This document shows, one piece after another, positions 24,956 through 36,457 of a DNA stretch of 64,000 nucleotides. The DNA is taken from contig OX387603.1 of NCBI GenBank assembly GCA_947568835.1, positions 27,552,651 through 27,616,650 on the forward strand, in the 5' to 3' direction. The position numbers and the translations under genes were made by a program. The first letter of the stretch is position 1. The number at the start of each line of letters is the position of its first letter. The notes beneath the pieces are model-generated. The model was not told the origin of the DNA. It searched no databases and worked only from the letters and a program-made list of their open reading frames with translations. Origin of the DNA: Protonemura montana. Taxonomy: Eukaryota > Arthropoda > Insecta > Plecoptera > Nemouridae.

Positions 24956-26139
24956 ATAGTCGCTATTTCCTCTTAAGTCCTATGAAAACTATAGTGCCGT
25001 TAATAATATTTTACACGCCAAGCGCTTTACACTTTCCTTTCCCATACAGCAAAAAATGAATAAACAAGCATATATGTTGGTACATTCACTCGTCTTCCTT
25101 TCACCCTGCACTGCTCTGCACCCATAGAAATATATTTATTGATCACTTGTTTAGTTCGGTGACAGTAGCGTGCTAGACTGAGCTCTGCGGTGAATTTCGA
25201 GCTTAGACTCCCGTGCTATTTTCATGTCGATCAAGTCGTCCGAAATGGTAAACAATTTTGATAAGTTCTGAGAAATCGCTAGTCACAATTCCGCGTGGCG
25301 TTCCATATTCTAGCTCGCGTGTGCCTTTGGATCTATAGAATGATAGAAGGGGAGATGTAAACAGCCCCTGATGTCTCTTGGCGTAGTCACGTCTTCAGCT
25401 TTGTACACCCCTCGTTGTACGCGGATGCTATTCCTATCTCGGGTATCATTGGAAAACTGTTATCGGCTGTAAGCTGTAAGTCTGGCGGTGCACGCTGGCC
25501 CTCGTCGAATCAACTGATGCTATCAGAGGTGCTTCTGTATTATCGGTCGGCCTGCAGGGAAACTGTAACGGACTTCTTGGTCATAGGACAAAGTCGATCC
25601 CACGAGAGGGAGGGGGTATCGATCTTAACATCATCGACGCTGGTAACTCGAAGCGTGGTGGTTGTAGAGTATGATGAATCACATTGTGTTCAAGTGTCCC
25701 GACCATGGCTATGCTTGGCTTGTCGTTGGTTATTGGTTAACCTAACAAAAAAACCATCCTTCCGCGTTAAATTCGCCCAGACTCGCCTCACTAATAGTTA
25801 TATAATCGATAGTTCACAGCTCGGAACAGGCAAAACGCCTCGTCATTCGATTCAATCTCCCACCGTCACAGTTTACCCACATTTAGGTTTAATATGCATT
25901 GACCGTATTCTTTGAGATTCTTGCACACCTCTCTGTTTACCAATGAGTAATCCTACGCATCAAGCTTGCTCGATATCTTAGATGATCGTAGCGTAGCGTA
26001 TGACCGGGAAGGGGATCCTACGCATTCGGATTCTTTTATCCGTTCTTATGATCTTCACAGAGGTCAAAATACGGAGACGTTGCTCAAAAATTCTACACCT
26101 ATCAGTAAACTAAGTGACAATTTTAAAGCACATTGGTCA

Positions 26140-26213
26140 TATTGGATGAGTGACCATCATACTCATGACCAGTTCTGTTCGGAAGAGAGGTTGGAGGGAT
26201 GAAAGTTCGACTT
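26140..26213 (+). mobile_element. 5S-derived SINE fragment
   Basis: ATATTGGATGAGTGACCATCA followed by ACTCATGACCAGTTCTGTTC and GGAAGAGAGGTTGGAGG closely matches the minus-strand sequence of the fuller copy at 47376-47700. The 5S-like 5' part is missing here, so this is an internal piece. Confidence 0.7.
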
Positions 26214-27360
26214 AACTTTACAGAACGGGTAAGCACCAAATTGCCTCGGTGCCCAAATATTTGTTCTTTGTGGGCGCATTTCGTGCTAGAGACGGCGGGG
26301 TATCTCACTCCATGCAGGGCTTCCAACCAAGAAGACGTCTGTCTCTCCCAAACCAAATCTCCGCTACGCACCGCACTCCGGACGGTCGCTCGGTTGGGCG
26401 GGCGGACGGGCGGATGAAGGCGGCGGCGGCATCATCGTCATTTCATCGCTTACACTTTCTTCTCGTGACGTCAGCCCTGTGTGAGGGAGTTTGACGCAAC
26501 GTAGAAAGCGATCGGCGTCTACGTTTTGGATCCGAGTATACCCAGCAGTTGTGTCACGATCTCTTGCCCGGCGACCACTGACGCGGAGCGGACTGTACTT
26601 CATTGATTGGCGATGTTTAACGACGCATTGTTTGCGAGACCTGTGTGACACGGGCCTGTCAGTTGTCGGTGAGCGCGTCAAACGATGAACGAGTCTATGT
26701 ATAGCGAGCCAGCATGTAGTTTGCTTCTGTTCGGACAGCACTAGGGACCGGCGATCGCACGTTACTTTGTCGCTTTCGAAGGATTACACCACTCGAGAAC
26801 AGAAAGCTGCATAGCGAAAGTCCCGCTGATTTATTTTCGTTTCGGAGGAGAGCGAAATTCCCACAAATATCAGATTTCATCGCTTAAATGTGTATCGCTC
26901 TTTACACGCGCCTAAAAATAGATAAGCTTGACACCTGACTTGCCGTCAAGTTACGACCAACGCACAGTTACGCTAGAATTTCCCATCGTTATCATGCGGC
27001 CATCGTAAGCTGGCACTGAAATAGACTGAACAAGTCTGAATGCCCGTTGCACTTGTTGGGAATTACAGGCTGCACATTGCATTCGCCATAATTTGTTTTA
27101 ATTTCTTCTCATAATTTAGCGCGTGCCCCATTCGTAGTGTAACACCGTGGTACGCCATCGCAATACAAAACGAACACACGTTTGTCAAACTAAAATGATC
27201 GTAAACTTTTTACTTTCCTATTGTTCTAAAGAAAAGTCGCCAGATATTTGCGGCAGGGACGTCTTCAACATTAAAAGTGTGGCAAATGTTCACGGCTAAA
27301 TGTGGTGGCCGGTCTTTTATACCCTCGACTCCTCTTAGGCTAGGTGGGCCTGGGCTAGAT

Positions 27361-27790
27361 GATGCCGTTGAGTGTAGGTTATAGGTAGAGTTTCAACGTC
27401 AATGTTACAGTCTCTGCGAGAAAGATGGCCGCCAAATGACCACTTTACCGACTAAAATGCAGAGTACCGGAACATCGCGTTTAGTGGAGCCACCGTCGTA
27501 TGAATTTTAATTTCGATATTTCTCGTAGGTTAACTCGCTTTTGAGACTTTTCATGCTCAAAAAATCTCCATCAATGTTTACCTCGACGATTGATATACAC
27601 GTAACGATATTAAAAAGCGAGTAACCTACGATAAATATTGAAATTAAATTCCATACGACAGTGGCTCCACTTAACGTGACGTTCCGGTACTCTGCATTTT
27701 TGTCGGTAAGGTAGTCATTTGGCGACCATCTTTCACGCAGAGACTGTAACATTGACGTTGTTTCTCTACCTAGAACCTGCACTCGACGCT
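27361..27790 (+). mobile_element. Long-inverted-repeat MITE, copy 1
   Basis: Arms of roughly 190 bases face each other. The left end CCGTTGAGTGTAGGTTATAG is matched by the reverse complement of AACCTGCACTCGACG at the right. Arm sequences such as CAATGTTACAGTCTCTGCG and AGAGTACCGGAAC occur in both arms. The unique centre (about 27540-27610) reads GAGACTTTTCATGCTC then CATCAATGTTTACCTCGACG. There is no transposase ORF, so it is non-autonomous; I cannot assign a superfamily. Confidence 0.85.
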
Positions 27791-28733
27791 TGTACTCTGC
27801 TTGTCTCTACAAACGTCCATCCGTGTGCGTCAATGTGACGTCTCCAAGGTTCATGGTGGGGTTTGTAGGTTTATGGCGTTGACAGGGAAACACCACTCCC
27901 AGCTAAGACTGTCTTCGGAGCAATGTGCTTTCAATGCAGACTCCACCGAGTCTCTCCATGTTGAAACCTCCCCGTGACCGAAACGTGTTCCTAGAATTAT
28001 CCCCGCATTAGAGCGGTGCCCGGAGCAGCTGTCTGCCCTGACGCAGGTGGACGTCGGGTGCAGACGCCGGGCGTCGCCGTGGCTGGCGTCTTGCGTCACT
28101 CGACGCAAGTCACGTGTCCGGTGTTCTGTTTGACGCGTCGGGGGGCCGCCACTTGCAGTCACGGCGTCGTGTGATGGACGGCGCGTGACGTCCACACAAT
28201 TCACATCGACGGCGTCGTGGTTAGATTACGGATCAAGCGATTTGTTGACAATTTTAAGCTTTTATAAAGTTGAGATGATTCACAATTCCGGTGGCTTTTA
28301 GTTGAGGATTTCGGTCTGTTGTGACATTGATGTCTTTCCCAAACGGTCGTTCGACAATCCTGTCATTGTCAACTGTAAAAATCCATCCAATTGGAGATTT
28401 CAACCGCTGCCAATTGTATTACTTAGATCCTTATGTAGGGCATCTTTTAAACTCATGATCCGCTGCCGTTAGATGTGACACTTCATATTTTTTGGGTGTA
28501 TTTATGATTTTTTTTTTTATTTACATCGTATTTATATTTCCTCGTCTTCCAATTGCCAGCGGTCCACACTTCCACCTCCGCACTAAAATTGCTTTTGTGG
28601 GACCCGAGCAAAGAGAAGTACTCGATTGCTCGCCACGTTGGATCTATAAACTCACCAACAAATCAGTGCATTTCATCGAGGATCAAAGCCCTCGTCAAAC
28701 AACCCCGCTAAGCACCCTTCTCTCTGCTTCCAG

Positions 28734-29492
28734 GTCAACGACTTCCTGTCTGGCAAAGCCCCGCTGAACCTAACCATGCGCCTCGGTGACCACATGATGC
28801 TCATCCAACTGCAGCTGAGCACGGTGACGCCCTCCCGACGTGACCCCTCTGCACCCTCCACCTCCACGGCCTCGACCCTGACCCCTCGCAACTACCTGGC
28901 CAGCTCCCTCAGCGACGTTCTCTCCGGCATGGCCAAGAACCTGTCCAAGTCGTCGCTGTCCGCCAAGCCTCCGCCGGCCAAGCGTGCCCGGACCAAGGGC
29001 CGGATGGGTCGGCCGGCGACCGAGTCCGCGATGGAGTTCGCTTCGTCGTTCTGTCCGGCCGACGACCCTCTACGCTTCGCGGCGGCGCCTTCTGAATCTC
29101 CGTCGATCATCAAGTCTCTAGAGCTGGCGGCAGCTCGGCTCCAGGCCACCGAGGTCCCGGCGGCGACCGCGCTGAGCAAGGCGGACGAAGCGAAAGTGGA
29201 GGCGGGTGTTGTGGACAAAGTGGAGAGTGTGGACAAGGGTGGTAGTGCAACACCGTTGGAGCAAGACGGGCCGCCGAAGACGACGACGAGTTCGACGTCT
29301 TGTACCTCGACGGCTTCTACCTCTACTTCGACTGCTTCGACTTCGACAGCATCACCTTCGGCGGGGCCGTGCAGGTGCGAGGCGGGCAAGCCGGTGCTCG
29401 ACACAAGAGCGCTGGCGGAGGCGTCGCGTAACCTGACGCAGACGCTCAAGCAGCTGTCGACGGAGGTGTTGACGTCGAGGGACCCCGCCGAG
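28734..29492 (+). CDS. MIDN: Midnolin exon 4: Catch strand plus long disordered linker
   Basis: The exon encodes residues 149-401. It opens [20 protein letters not shown] followed by MMLIQLQLS, matching the invariant midnolin segment that completes the first half of the Catch region. The remaining ~220 residues are low-complexity: an S/T/P-rich stretch, a basic patch with [15 protein letters not shown] that could act as a nuclear-localisation signal (inference), and a run of alternating Ser/Thr/Ala ([12 protein letters not shown]-like) near residues 350-370. Third positions are strongly G/C, unlike the surrounding introns. The exon ends DPAE at GAG|GTTTGT, a weaker donor; reading through would meet a stop nine codons later. 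Confidence 0.92.
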
Positions 29493-30036
29493 GTTTGTGA
29501 TACGAGATCGTACATCTAGGACCAAGTTTCCTGCATCGTTATAAGTCGTAGAGCTACTTTAGTAGCTTGCACGCTGATTCACTTGGTCCTTGGCTTATGC
29601 TTCTGTGGCTTTAATAGCTTCACTGGCAAATGGCAACTGGCAAATTACATATTAGCATATTTACTTAGCATTCAAAATCCATTTCAAATAGTTTTTCTTA
29701 AAACTAGTGCTAAGGATAAATCAAGTAGACATGAGTTTATGTAGATATTTTCAAATCCCATAGCAAAGATAAACCACTAAAATATGCTGTTTTTTATTGT
29801 TCTGCTGGAAAGCTTCAATCATTTTCTATCCTATCATTTAAAATACACTTTTCTAAACCTGTGTTAAATCTGATTGAAATTCTCCAGAAGCTTTAATTTT
29901 ATTCTTAAAGCACGGACAAGCATCGACTATAATTACTACAGGAAAAAAAAACAAGTTAGCTCCGTGCATGAACGTAGATTAAGATATTGCCACCGAGCTA
30001 TTATCTAACCCTTGTTTACCCCGGGGTTTCCTGTAG
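29493..30036 (+). other. MIDN: MIDN intron 4 (544 bp)
   Basis: The intron is A/T-rich and carries one arm of the foldback repeat family (29664-29741). The acceptor is GGGGTTTCCTGTAG. Confidence 0.85.
29664..29741 (-). mobile_element. Foldback repeat, single-arm copy
   Basis: On the minus strand this reads AAACTCATGTCTACTTGATT then TATCCTTAGCACTAGTTTTA and AGAAAAACTATTTGAAATGG, the outer block plus arm of the element at 24776-24955. It lies in the opposite orientation and without the second arm. Confidence 0.75.
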
Positions 30037-30316
30037 GAATGTGCCCGTCGACAGGGCGCGATCATCGAGTCAATGCACCACCACGGCAAGGGAGTCTACT
30101 CGGGCACGTTCTCGGGCACGTTGAACCCGGCGCTGCAGGATCGCTTCGGTCGACCCAAGCGCGACATCTCCACCATCATACACATCCTCAACGACCTTCT
30201 CTGCGCCACGCCGCAGTATCGCCAGCGCCACCGTCACGCCGCCAGCGCAGCCAGCGCAGCGGCAGCAGCCAGCGTCGAGGCGCCAGCAGCAGCGCCGGCA
30301 ACGCTCGAGTTTGCTG
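30037..30316 (+). CDS. MIDN: Midnolin exon 5: second Catch segment
   Basis: Residues 402-494 begin [20 protein letters not shown], then [20 protein letters not shown] and [13 protein letters not shown]. The blocks GAIIES, G(V)YSGTFSGTL and RPKRDI-TI-ILNDLL are diagnostic of midnolin and form the second half of the bipartite Catch domain. An Ala-rich tail follows. The exon ends one base into a codon at GCTG|GTGAGC. Confidence 0.95.
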
Positions 30317-31480
30317 GTGAGCAGCCGTTTTGAAGTCCACTCCGATTGCCCGGACGTTTTCTTGTAGGAGTCCTGTATTTTGAACGGTGTCTTTGTACCT
30401 GAATGAAATTATTTACTCATTTTTTAGCATCACCCTTTAAAATTCGCTCGCCGGTTTTTCTTGCGTAAACCCCTTTCGCCGCATTTTATTTTTATGGAAT
30501 AATTTGATTACGATGCCGAGATAGCCTGTAGCAGTCAAAGAAAATCTTCACTTTATGTAGAGGGAAACTGAAAGATTTGAGTTTTCTCAGAAAGTAGTTT
30601 TTATAGGTGGTTCGTTCAATGTTTTACTGCTGTAAGGAGAGGAGAGGCTCAAAGGGCAGAGGCTGTAAAGAGAAAGCTACCTGAGAAGATGACTGAAGAT
30701 ATTTTTTATTATTATCAACACTATAACTGTCTCAAAAATTGATGCCCAAACAGGGACTGTCCAACGCCGATATTCCGCGGTTATGTTGATCAGTTTCGTT
30801 TGTCCCCGTTTGGGTATCAATTTTTGAAACGGTTATGAAGTTGATAACAGTAAAATACCCCGTGCATTGCAAGCGTTTGCAATTTAAATACGATTTCATC
30901 CTAATGACTAAAGAAGCTCAATAACTCTCGAATCAAGATACAGATCAAATGATATGATGGCGCTTAACTTAACTTAGCTAGCTATGCTTAACAAGGAAAG
31001 GAGAAAATATGCCATGTCCAGCATTGAACAAATTATCACATCACTCGATGTCCTTATCTCGATAGCATTACAAGCTGTATTGTTATCAAGTTGTAAAGGA
31101 TGCCTATTTTTCTCCTGCAATACAGTGGTTCATTTCCTTCGAGTAGTTTTCCACCACACATTCGCAAATGCCTCGACTACTGATTTTTGTTTCACCAATT
31201 TCTGAGCAAAGTTCTCTCTTACTAATCTTGGTTCTCTCCCTGTCATCGCCTCAACTTCTTATTTTAATCAACATGTACTCATTGCCATGTCAACCCACTC
31301 TGTCTACAGATTTCTAACCTTGATCTGATTAAATTGTACTTTTATAAAGATTGTGTAATATCTGTAGCAATTCTAGACAGAAGTATTTCTGAAGTGATTA
31401 CCACATATGATGATTTTTTTAAAAAATACAAATGGTTTAGTAATCAGGATTGAAATGTATGTTCCTGTGCCTGTCAACAG
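30317..31480 (+). other. MIDN: MIDN intron 5 (1.2 kb)
   Basis: The intron contains a palindromic tRNA-related element (30700-30903) and otherwise A/T-rich unique sequence. The acceptor is GTGCCTGTCAACAG. Confidence 0.85.
30700..30903 (+). mobile_element. Palindromic tRNA-related element, copy 1
   Basis: The left arm TATTATTATCAACACTATAA with GTCTCAAAAATTGATGCCCA faces the right arm TTTGGGTATCAATTTTTGAA and ACGGTTATGAAGTTGATAAC. The right side continues into a longer tail, CCCCGTGCATTGCAAGCGTT then TGCAATTTAAATACGATTTC. Flanks are ATGACTGAAGA (30689-30699) and ATGACTAAAGA (30904-30914), an 11-bp target duplication with one mismatch. The centre is diverged and not foldable as tRNA. Confidence 0.75.
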
Positions 31481-31665
31481 AGGGCACTCTGCACGCTGAG
31501 AACCGGGCTACCCGGGGCAAGCTCGAGCGGCTCCGCCTCGTGATGGAAGAGCGACGCAACCGTCGACGGCAGCGGCGCGAGTCTCGTGCCGCGCCGTACG
31601 CCGGCCAGTGGGGGGGAGTCGGTCCCGTCGACTCAGAGCCACTCGAAGCACCGGTGCTCGTCTGA
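31481..31665 (+). CDS. MIDN: Midnolin exon 6: proteasome-binding helix and stop
   Basis: Residues 495-555 start EGTLHAENRATRGKLERLRL then VMEERRNRRRQRRESRAAPY. This is the long basic C-terminal helix that in characterised midnolins docks on the proteasome; ENRATR-K-ERLRL and RR..R..R.PY are conserved. The protein ends APVLV, unlike the vertebrate acidic/hydrophobic end. TGA is at 31663-31665. Confidence 0.94.
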
Positions 31666-31760
31666 CGTCCGCACCCACCGTCGGTCGTCGTGTGAACGGC
31701 CAAACGACACTGATCAACGTAACCGGCGGAATATCGGCGTCGGGAGGTTACCGATTCTGG

Positions 31761-32090
31761 ATAGCTTACAAAGCGATGAAAATTATGACCTCACAAAGTG
31801 ATACCTGTCGAATTAAATTTCGTACATTTCGTGGTTGGCATTGCCCCGTAAACTGACCGACGCAGCCTCAGAATATTGGCTGATTGTTTCTTTATTGCAT
31901 AGCTTGTAAAGCGACGAAAATAATGACCTCTCAAGTGCTATTCGACTAAATTTCTTCGATTCCTGGTTCGTTGTCGTGTTGCTTCGTGAATAGACCAACA
32001 TAACCTCAAAAAAAAAAAACTAGGACCCAAGGAACCAGTACTTGCTGTGTTGCTTTATCGGACAGCTTTGAAAGTGTCCTAAGTGACCTA
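31761..32090 (+). repeat. Degenerate ~140-bp direct repeats in the putative MIDN 3' UTR
   Basis: ATAGCTTACAAAGCGATGAA then AATTATGACCTC (31761) recurs as ATAGCTTGTAAAGCGACGAA then AATAATGACCTC (31899), 138 bases on. Aligned blocks continue through CGACTAAATTTC-TCGAT. A third, weaker copy begins near 32053 (CAGCTTTGAAAG then AAGTGACC). Confidence 0.65.
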
Positions 32091-32769
32091 TTTATTGGCG
32101 TCCGATATCGATGAAGTGTGTTGTTGATAAGTTGCATCTCACTTCAAAAAGTGATCAGCATGACGTGGCCATTGCTTTCGTACACTGAGGATCTAAGTGA
32201 CCACTCACACGTTTCTAGAGATACAATTACCAACTCCTTGCTATCATTCTTTGTTGAATAGTTCCCAAAAAATTAAATACCTTTAAAAATAATCTAGTAC
32301 CCTTTATTGGCACCAGGAGCTAAATTATCTCCTAGGGTCGATTGGACATCGGCTTGGATCGCTTGCATAGCGCCTCCGGTCGTAACCTTAAGCAAAAAAT
32401 GATTGGCTTGCCAATGGCGGTCAATTACAAAGCAGGCCGCCGCCATTCGTATGGGCTTAGCGCGAGAATCGTTAGGTTTAGGTCCCTGCGGCGAGGGGGG
32501 GAGGAGGAGGTTTGCCCCTGAGCGCATGACACTGCCTGGTGACCTGCGCCCGAACCAAGCAAACGTAATATTCTAAACAGAATTCTGCCTCACGTGTAAT
32601 TGCAGGATGTCCACACTTCTTATTTTCTAACCGTAGCGTTAGCTTTCGACAAAATCTGTCTTTCTGGCTGAGTTTTCAGCGCTGTGCACTGCTACTTGAT
32701 GTTTCATCTTAATTTTGGAGACGTGGGTATCGTGAAAATGTAGTAATTTCAGGGTTTAAATCGTCGTCT

Positions 32770-32847
32770 AAAATGGCCGACACACGACCTCCCCATACCT
32801 CTTAGCTCTTGTAGATTGCTGTAAGATGGCCTTGTGTCGGCCATTTT
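32770..32847. repeat. 15-bp perfect inverted repeat
   Basis: AAAATGGCCGACACA (32770-32784) and TGTGTCGGCCATTTT (32833-32847) are exact reverse complements separated by 48 bases. It could be the ends of a very small MITE or a transcript hairpin; no target duplication is obvious. Confidence 0.7.
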
Positions 32848-35581
32848 GTTTGGCGGTTGTTAACCTAGAAATACTGCAAGGCATACCTGCCTGTAATGTA
32901 AAGGCTGAATTATTTTATTGAAATGTATTACTGCCTCAGTATACTGTGCTTCTTACACTTGGTTAAAAAAAAACGCTACTGTCATCAAATTCAATCTTGT
33001 GAGACTTTCAGCTGCGCTTTGGGTATTGGGGGCACAAGACGGTACCTTTCTAGAAATGGTCATCAAATTATCATTGAACATCGTTATCTAGCACTCAAGC
33101 CAGTTAGTCAAATGATTTTTCTCTTTTTTTCTTTGAAAAACTGCCTTGTTCGCGTTGTAGTTGTAAGATTTTCCGCGCATAACCACCTCCCGCCGTTTTG
33201 TTTTTTAGTTCCTTTATTATTACTATTATTAATTATTATATATTATATTATTATATCAACGGTTATTATCGCTCTTTACGTTCTGGTGTACATATTTGCG
33301 CCGTAATCAGGGGGTTCGATTTGGCCGTAAGCACGCGCGAGATGAGGGAGCATTTCTTTTGAATTGAAAATCTTTGAAGATATGTACTTTCATCCGTCTC
33401 TGGTTGGCTGTCCAAAGTTTTTCATCTACAGTTTTTTTTTTTTTTGCAAAGTTTGTTAATCGATTGATTTCCCATTCGGTCGAAGCTCTCGGAGGTTTCA
33501 AATTAACATTAGGCACTTGGAACATCAATAAACAAATTCACTCTGAGATCAACATCTTGAAATAAATACTAAACTTGGCATACATATACCTGTTACCTGT
33601 TTCAAAAGTGGGAGTTCTAATTTTTTATGTTCTTGTGTCCTTTTGAAAACGATTGCATTCGAGAACCATTTTGTTCCCCACGTAGGTTTGTCTTGGCTCA
33701 TTTTTTGTTTCATATAAATATAGTAAAAATATTTCGGGAAAATGAAGCGAGCTAGGGAAAAAATTACCTTGTTGTGTTTTCTTCGTCTCATGCAGCGAAA
33801 GAAAAGAGTGTGCTTTTCTCTGTTGTCGAGGTGGACAAGTTGTACGTGTCTTCATTGGGTGGCGAATAAATAGTGATTTGTGATCATAACGCTGAGTTGG
33901 CTCATTCTTGTTCGTTTTCTTGCTCATTGTTCATGAGTAGTTTTACAAAGAACAGTTGCATTTTTCTAGCCTGATTACCAGATTATTTGCTTTGTTTATT
34001 AGCTAATAACTGTTAACTATTTTGAAGTGCAAATTGTGGAGCTAATCAGTATTACAATACCCAACACCTTTCCCAACGTTTCCACATGTGAAAATAATAT
34101 GTGTACCAAAATATACAATTCAAATTCAGTGACCTAGCTTAATGGGAGATATTTGAGTGACTGAAAGGTATGTTTTTAAAATGAGTCTTCTCAAAGATCA
34201 AGTGGGTATCTTTCAAATTACTTAGCTTCCTGGAATTCAGCAATGTGTTCCCAACATTTTTTATTGATGTCAACAACTCCTTTTCAGTTGATATCTGCTA
34301 TTGTCACCAATAGAACATTGACAACAATCAAGTAAAATCTCAGAATTGCCCCACAAGTGAGCCAGGTACTCACTTATCTGCTCCAATGATCTATTGTTAA
34401 ATTATCTGTTGCATGTTTTCGATACCGAATCTAATTGAAATAACTTGGCCAGTTATAAAGTGATTTTCCACAACTTGTTTAAGTGCACATGATCGCCACA
34501 AACCACAATATATAAATACAAATTGATAGAAAGCCTTTTCACATCGCTCAGCATTGGTGAGGAAGTCTAGCTAGGCAACTAACAAATTATGCAAGATAGA
34601 GAATACCATTATGGGTTAGCAGTCAATTTGAGTTTTGTAAATATACCAGAATGTTTAATGTTCTCTTAAGTTTCAAAAACTTTTCTTTGGTTCCAGGCTA
34701 TACATGGGTATCTTCCAAATTGTAGAAAACTTTCCCAAAAGAGTCAATTTTTTGCTTGTGTTTCGGTCAGTTGGTAATCACCTGTCAAATGAGTGTTCCG
34801 ACATTGATGGTCATCATTCTCCTGAAGATGGCAAACTGTGCCTTGCCAAAAAATTGAGCCACATTTAGGGCTGCAAACCTCTTCTAACCAGAGCACAACC
34901 TTCAAGCAAGTCAAATCATTAAACCACTGCTCTGAAAATCATCGTGCAACCATGTTGACCAAAGTGACAAACAAATGAACATCTTACAATTGGTAGTCAA
35001 AAATATGGTGTGGTGTTTTGATTTGAATTTCAATATCCCTAACTTATTCTGATTGCTCCAAACTTTGCTTTTAATTGCCAAGGCCCAGTTTTACTTTCCA
35101 TCTACCTACCGGGATTATGCTCATCGACGAAATTAATTAACTTGATGCAACTTTTACCAAAGGCTTGTAGATCGATACAGTTGCTTCTACCTTTTTGTGT
35201 CTGTTGATGATCTGGTTTATTTTACCAAAATCTGTTGGTGGCCCAGAAGGTTAGTTGTGACTGACTTTGCATGCAGGATGGTCCACCTCCTGCGTTGTTT
35301 CAAATGGCTGAGTGCCGGTTTTTCAGTCGAACATTTAGTAATTTACAGACTGATAACAAACAAAATACATGTCCTGCAAAATACTGTTTGCCAAGCAAAT
35401 AACAGATTAACGGATTGTAAATTACTTAATGTGCCAATGAAAATCAGGTCACTAGTGCCTTGGGAGTGAAATTACAACAAATTGATATAATTTATAGGAT
35501 GTAGGATGTGAAATATAGGAATACATTTGCTTACCAATCTGTTGGGTTCAAAAGAGGGATCAGTAATCCATTAACATTCAT

Positions 35582-35587
35582 TTTATT
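35582..35587 (-). terminator. Candidate EBP2 polyadenylation signal
   Basis: The minus strand reads GGAAATAAAATG, with AATAAA about 185 bases after the EBP2 stop. It is the nearest canonical hexamer. Confidence 0.5.
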
Positions 35588-35772
35588 TCCTTCAAGAACA
35601 TTGTCAATCAATTCCCGTACACTATCTGTATGAGCCAAAATGCCAACCTGTATGCAAGCATTTCCAATGCAGTGGGAAAATGTTGACCATTTGTCCCAAG
35701 TGGACAAGTGGTTTTGGGGGATCCAAGCCAGCTTGATTAGGCTTGCCAAATAACATCTACCCTACAAAAACC

Positions 35773-36123
35773 TTAGTTTTTTCCTTTCATTCTCTTACTT
35801 TTTCCAGGCCTGCCCTGTTTTCCAGCTTTACCAGCTTTTCCTCCTTTCCCTCCCTTGGAAAAGTTCCTCTTCAATTTCTCTCCTTCAAAACTAGCCTTCG
35901 TATTCCGTTTGCTTCCCGACTTCTTCCCGCCATAACCGTACTTCTGATCGCGAGCGCTTCGCTTCGTTGACTCGGTACGACGGTTATTATTGTTTGCCGC
36001 GTTCGGCTTCTTCTTGGGCTGCTGCTTCTTCGGTTCGTCGAGGAAACTGAGATCCTTGCGCTTGCCGGTACGGAACTTTTTGACTTCTGCCAGCATCTCT
36101 CGTTTCTCCTCCACTTTTCGGAC
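35773..36123 (-). CDS. EBNA1BP2: EBP2 exon 6: C-terminal basic region and stop
   Basis: Residues 206-321. The exon starts VRKVEEKREMLAEVKKF, then KDLSFLDEP, then RDQKYGYGGKKSGSKRNTKA. The block QK(Y/F)G(Y/F)GGKK-GSK-NT is diagnostic of EBP2. The end is a Gly/Lys-rich tail (GKGGKAGKAGKQGRPGK) typical of nucleolar-targeting tails. The stop is TAA at 35773-35775. The acceptor is GCTTTTTTAG. Confidence 0.95.
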   Translation of the reverse strand, partial: VRKVEEKREMLAEVKKFRTGKRKDLSFLDEPKKQQPKKKPNAANNNNRRTESTKRSARDQKYGYGGKKSGSKRNTKASFEGEKLKRNFSKGGKGGKAGKAGKQGRPGKSKRMKGKN

Positions 36124-36250
36124 CTAAAAAAGCAACAATTTGTAGACAACATTTTGGGCGAAAAATTGCATACATGCAAATATGATTGTTGAACATCTAG
36201 CACTCCTTGCTTATTTTTAAACATGTTTTAAGAATGACTCATAGGCATAC

Positions 36251-36358
36251 CTTGGCTGCTGCCTGTGTTTGCTTAGACATCTTTTTGATTTGTCGCTGTT
36301 GCTTTGCTTTGTCACTTCTTGCAGCAGCTGCCTGTTTCTTCATCAGCACCACACGGAT
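36251..36358 (-). CDS. EBNA1BP2: EBP2 exon 5
   Basis: Residues 170-205: IRVVLMKKQAAAARSDKAKQ then QRQIKKMSKQTQAAAK. It is rich in Lys/Arg/Gln and predicted helical. It continues exon 4 (MQK then IR) exactly as in other EBP2 proteins. The acceptor is TTCTTTCTGCAG and the donor AAG|GTATGC. Confidence 0.93.
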
Positions 36359-36457
36359 CTGCAGAAAGAATTCATTACAACAACAGGAACCACATCGGCA
36401 TCAAAATAAAAAAATTTCTCCTAAGCCAACACCAAAATTATTGCATGAAACACTAGC

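Larger units (their letters stand above)
23989..28733 (+). other. MIDN: MIDN intron 3 (4.7 kb)
   Basis: The intron holds the foldback element at 24776-24955, a 5S-SINE fragment at 26140-26213 and an intact long-inverted-repeat MITE at 27361-27790. CpG-rich patches at 24310-24420 and 26380-26420 have no recognisable exon. Nothing else could be supported in 25000-26130, 26220-27350 or 27800-28730. The acceptor is the CTCTCTGCTTCCAG before 28734. Confidence 0.85.
31666..35772. other. MIDN 3' UTR and spacer to EBP2
   Basis: MIDN and EBP2 are convergent here. The first ~450 bases hold a degenerate direct repeat (listed separately). A 15-bp perfect inverted repeat lies at 32770-32847 and an A/T microsatellite at about 33220-33260. 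Possible polyadenylation hexamers for MIDN (AATAAA near 33525 and 33561) are far from the stop and uncertain. From 33950 to 35570 I see only A/T-rich unique sequence. Confidence 0.5.

Noticed and set aside
28892-29515. Minus-strand 207-codon frame opposite MIDN exon 4
   Set aside because: It mirrors the G/C-rich third positions of the real exon. The plus strand has family-conserved sequence and matching splice sites.
32294-32527. 77-codon minus-strand frame in the MIDN-EBP2 spacer
   Set aside because: No domain, start context or conserved pattern that I could recognise.
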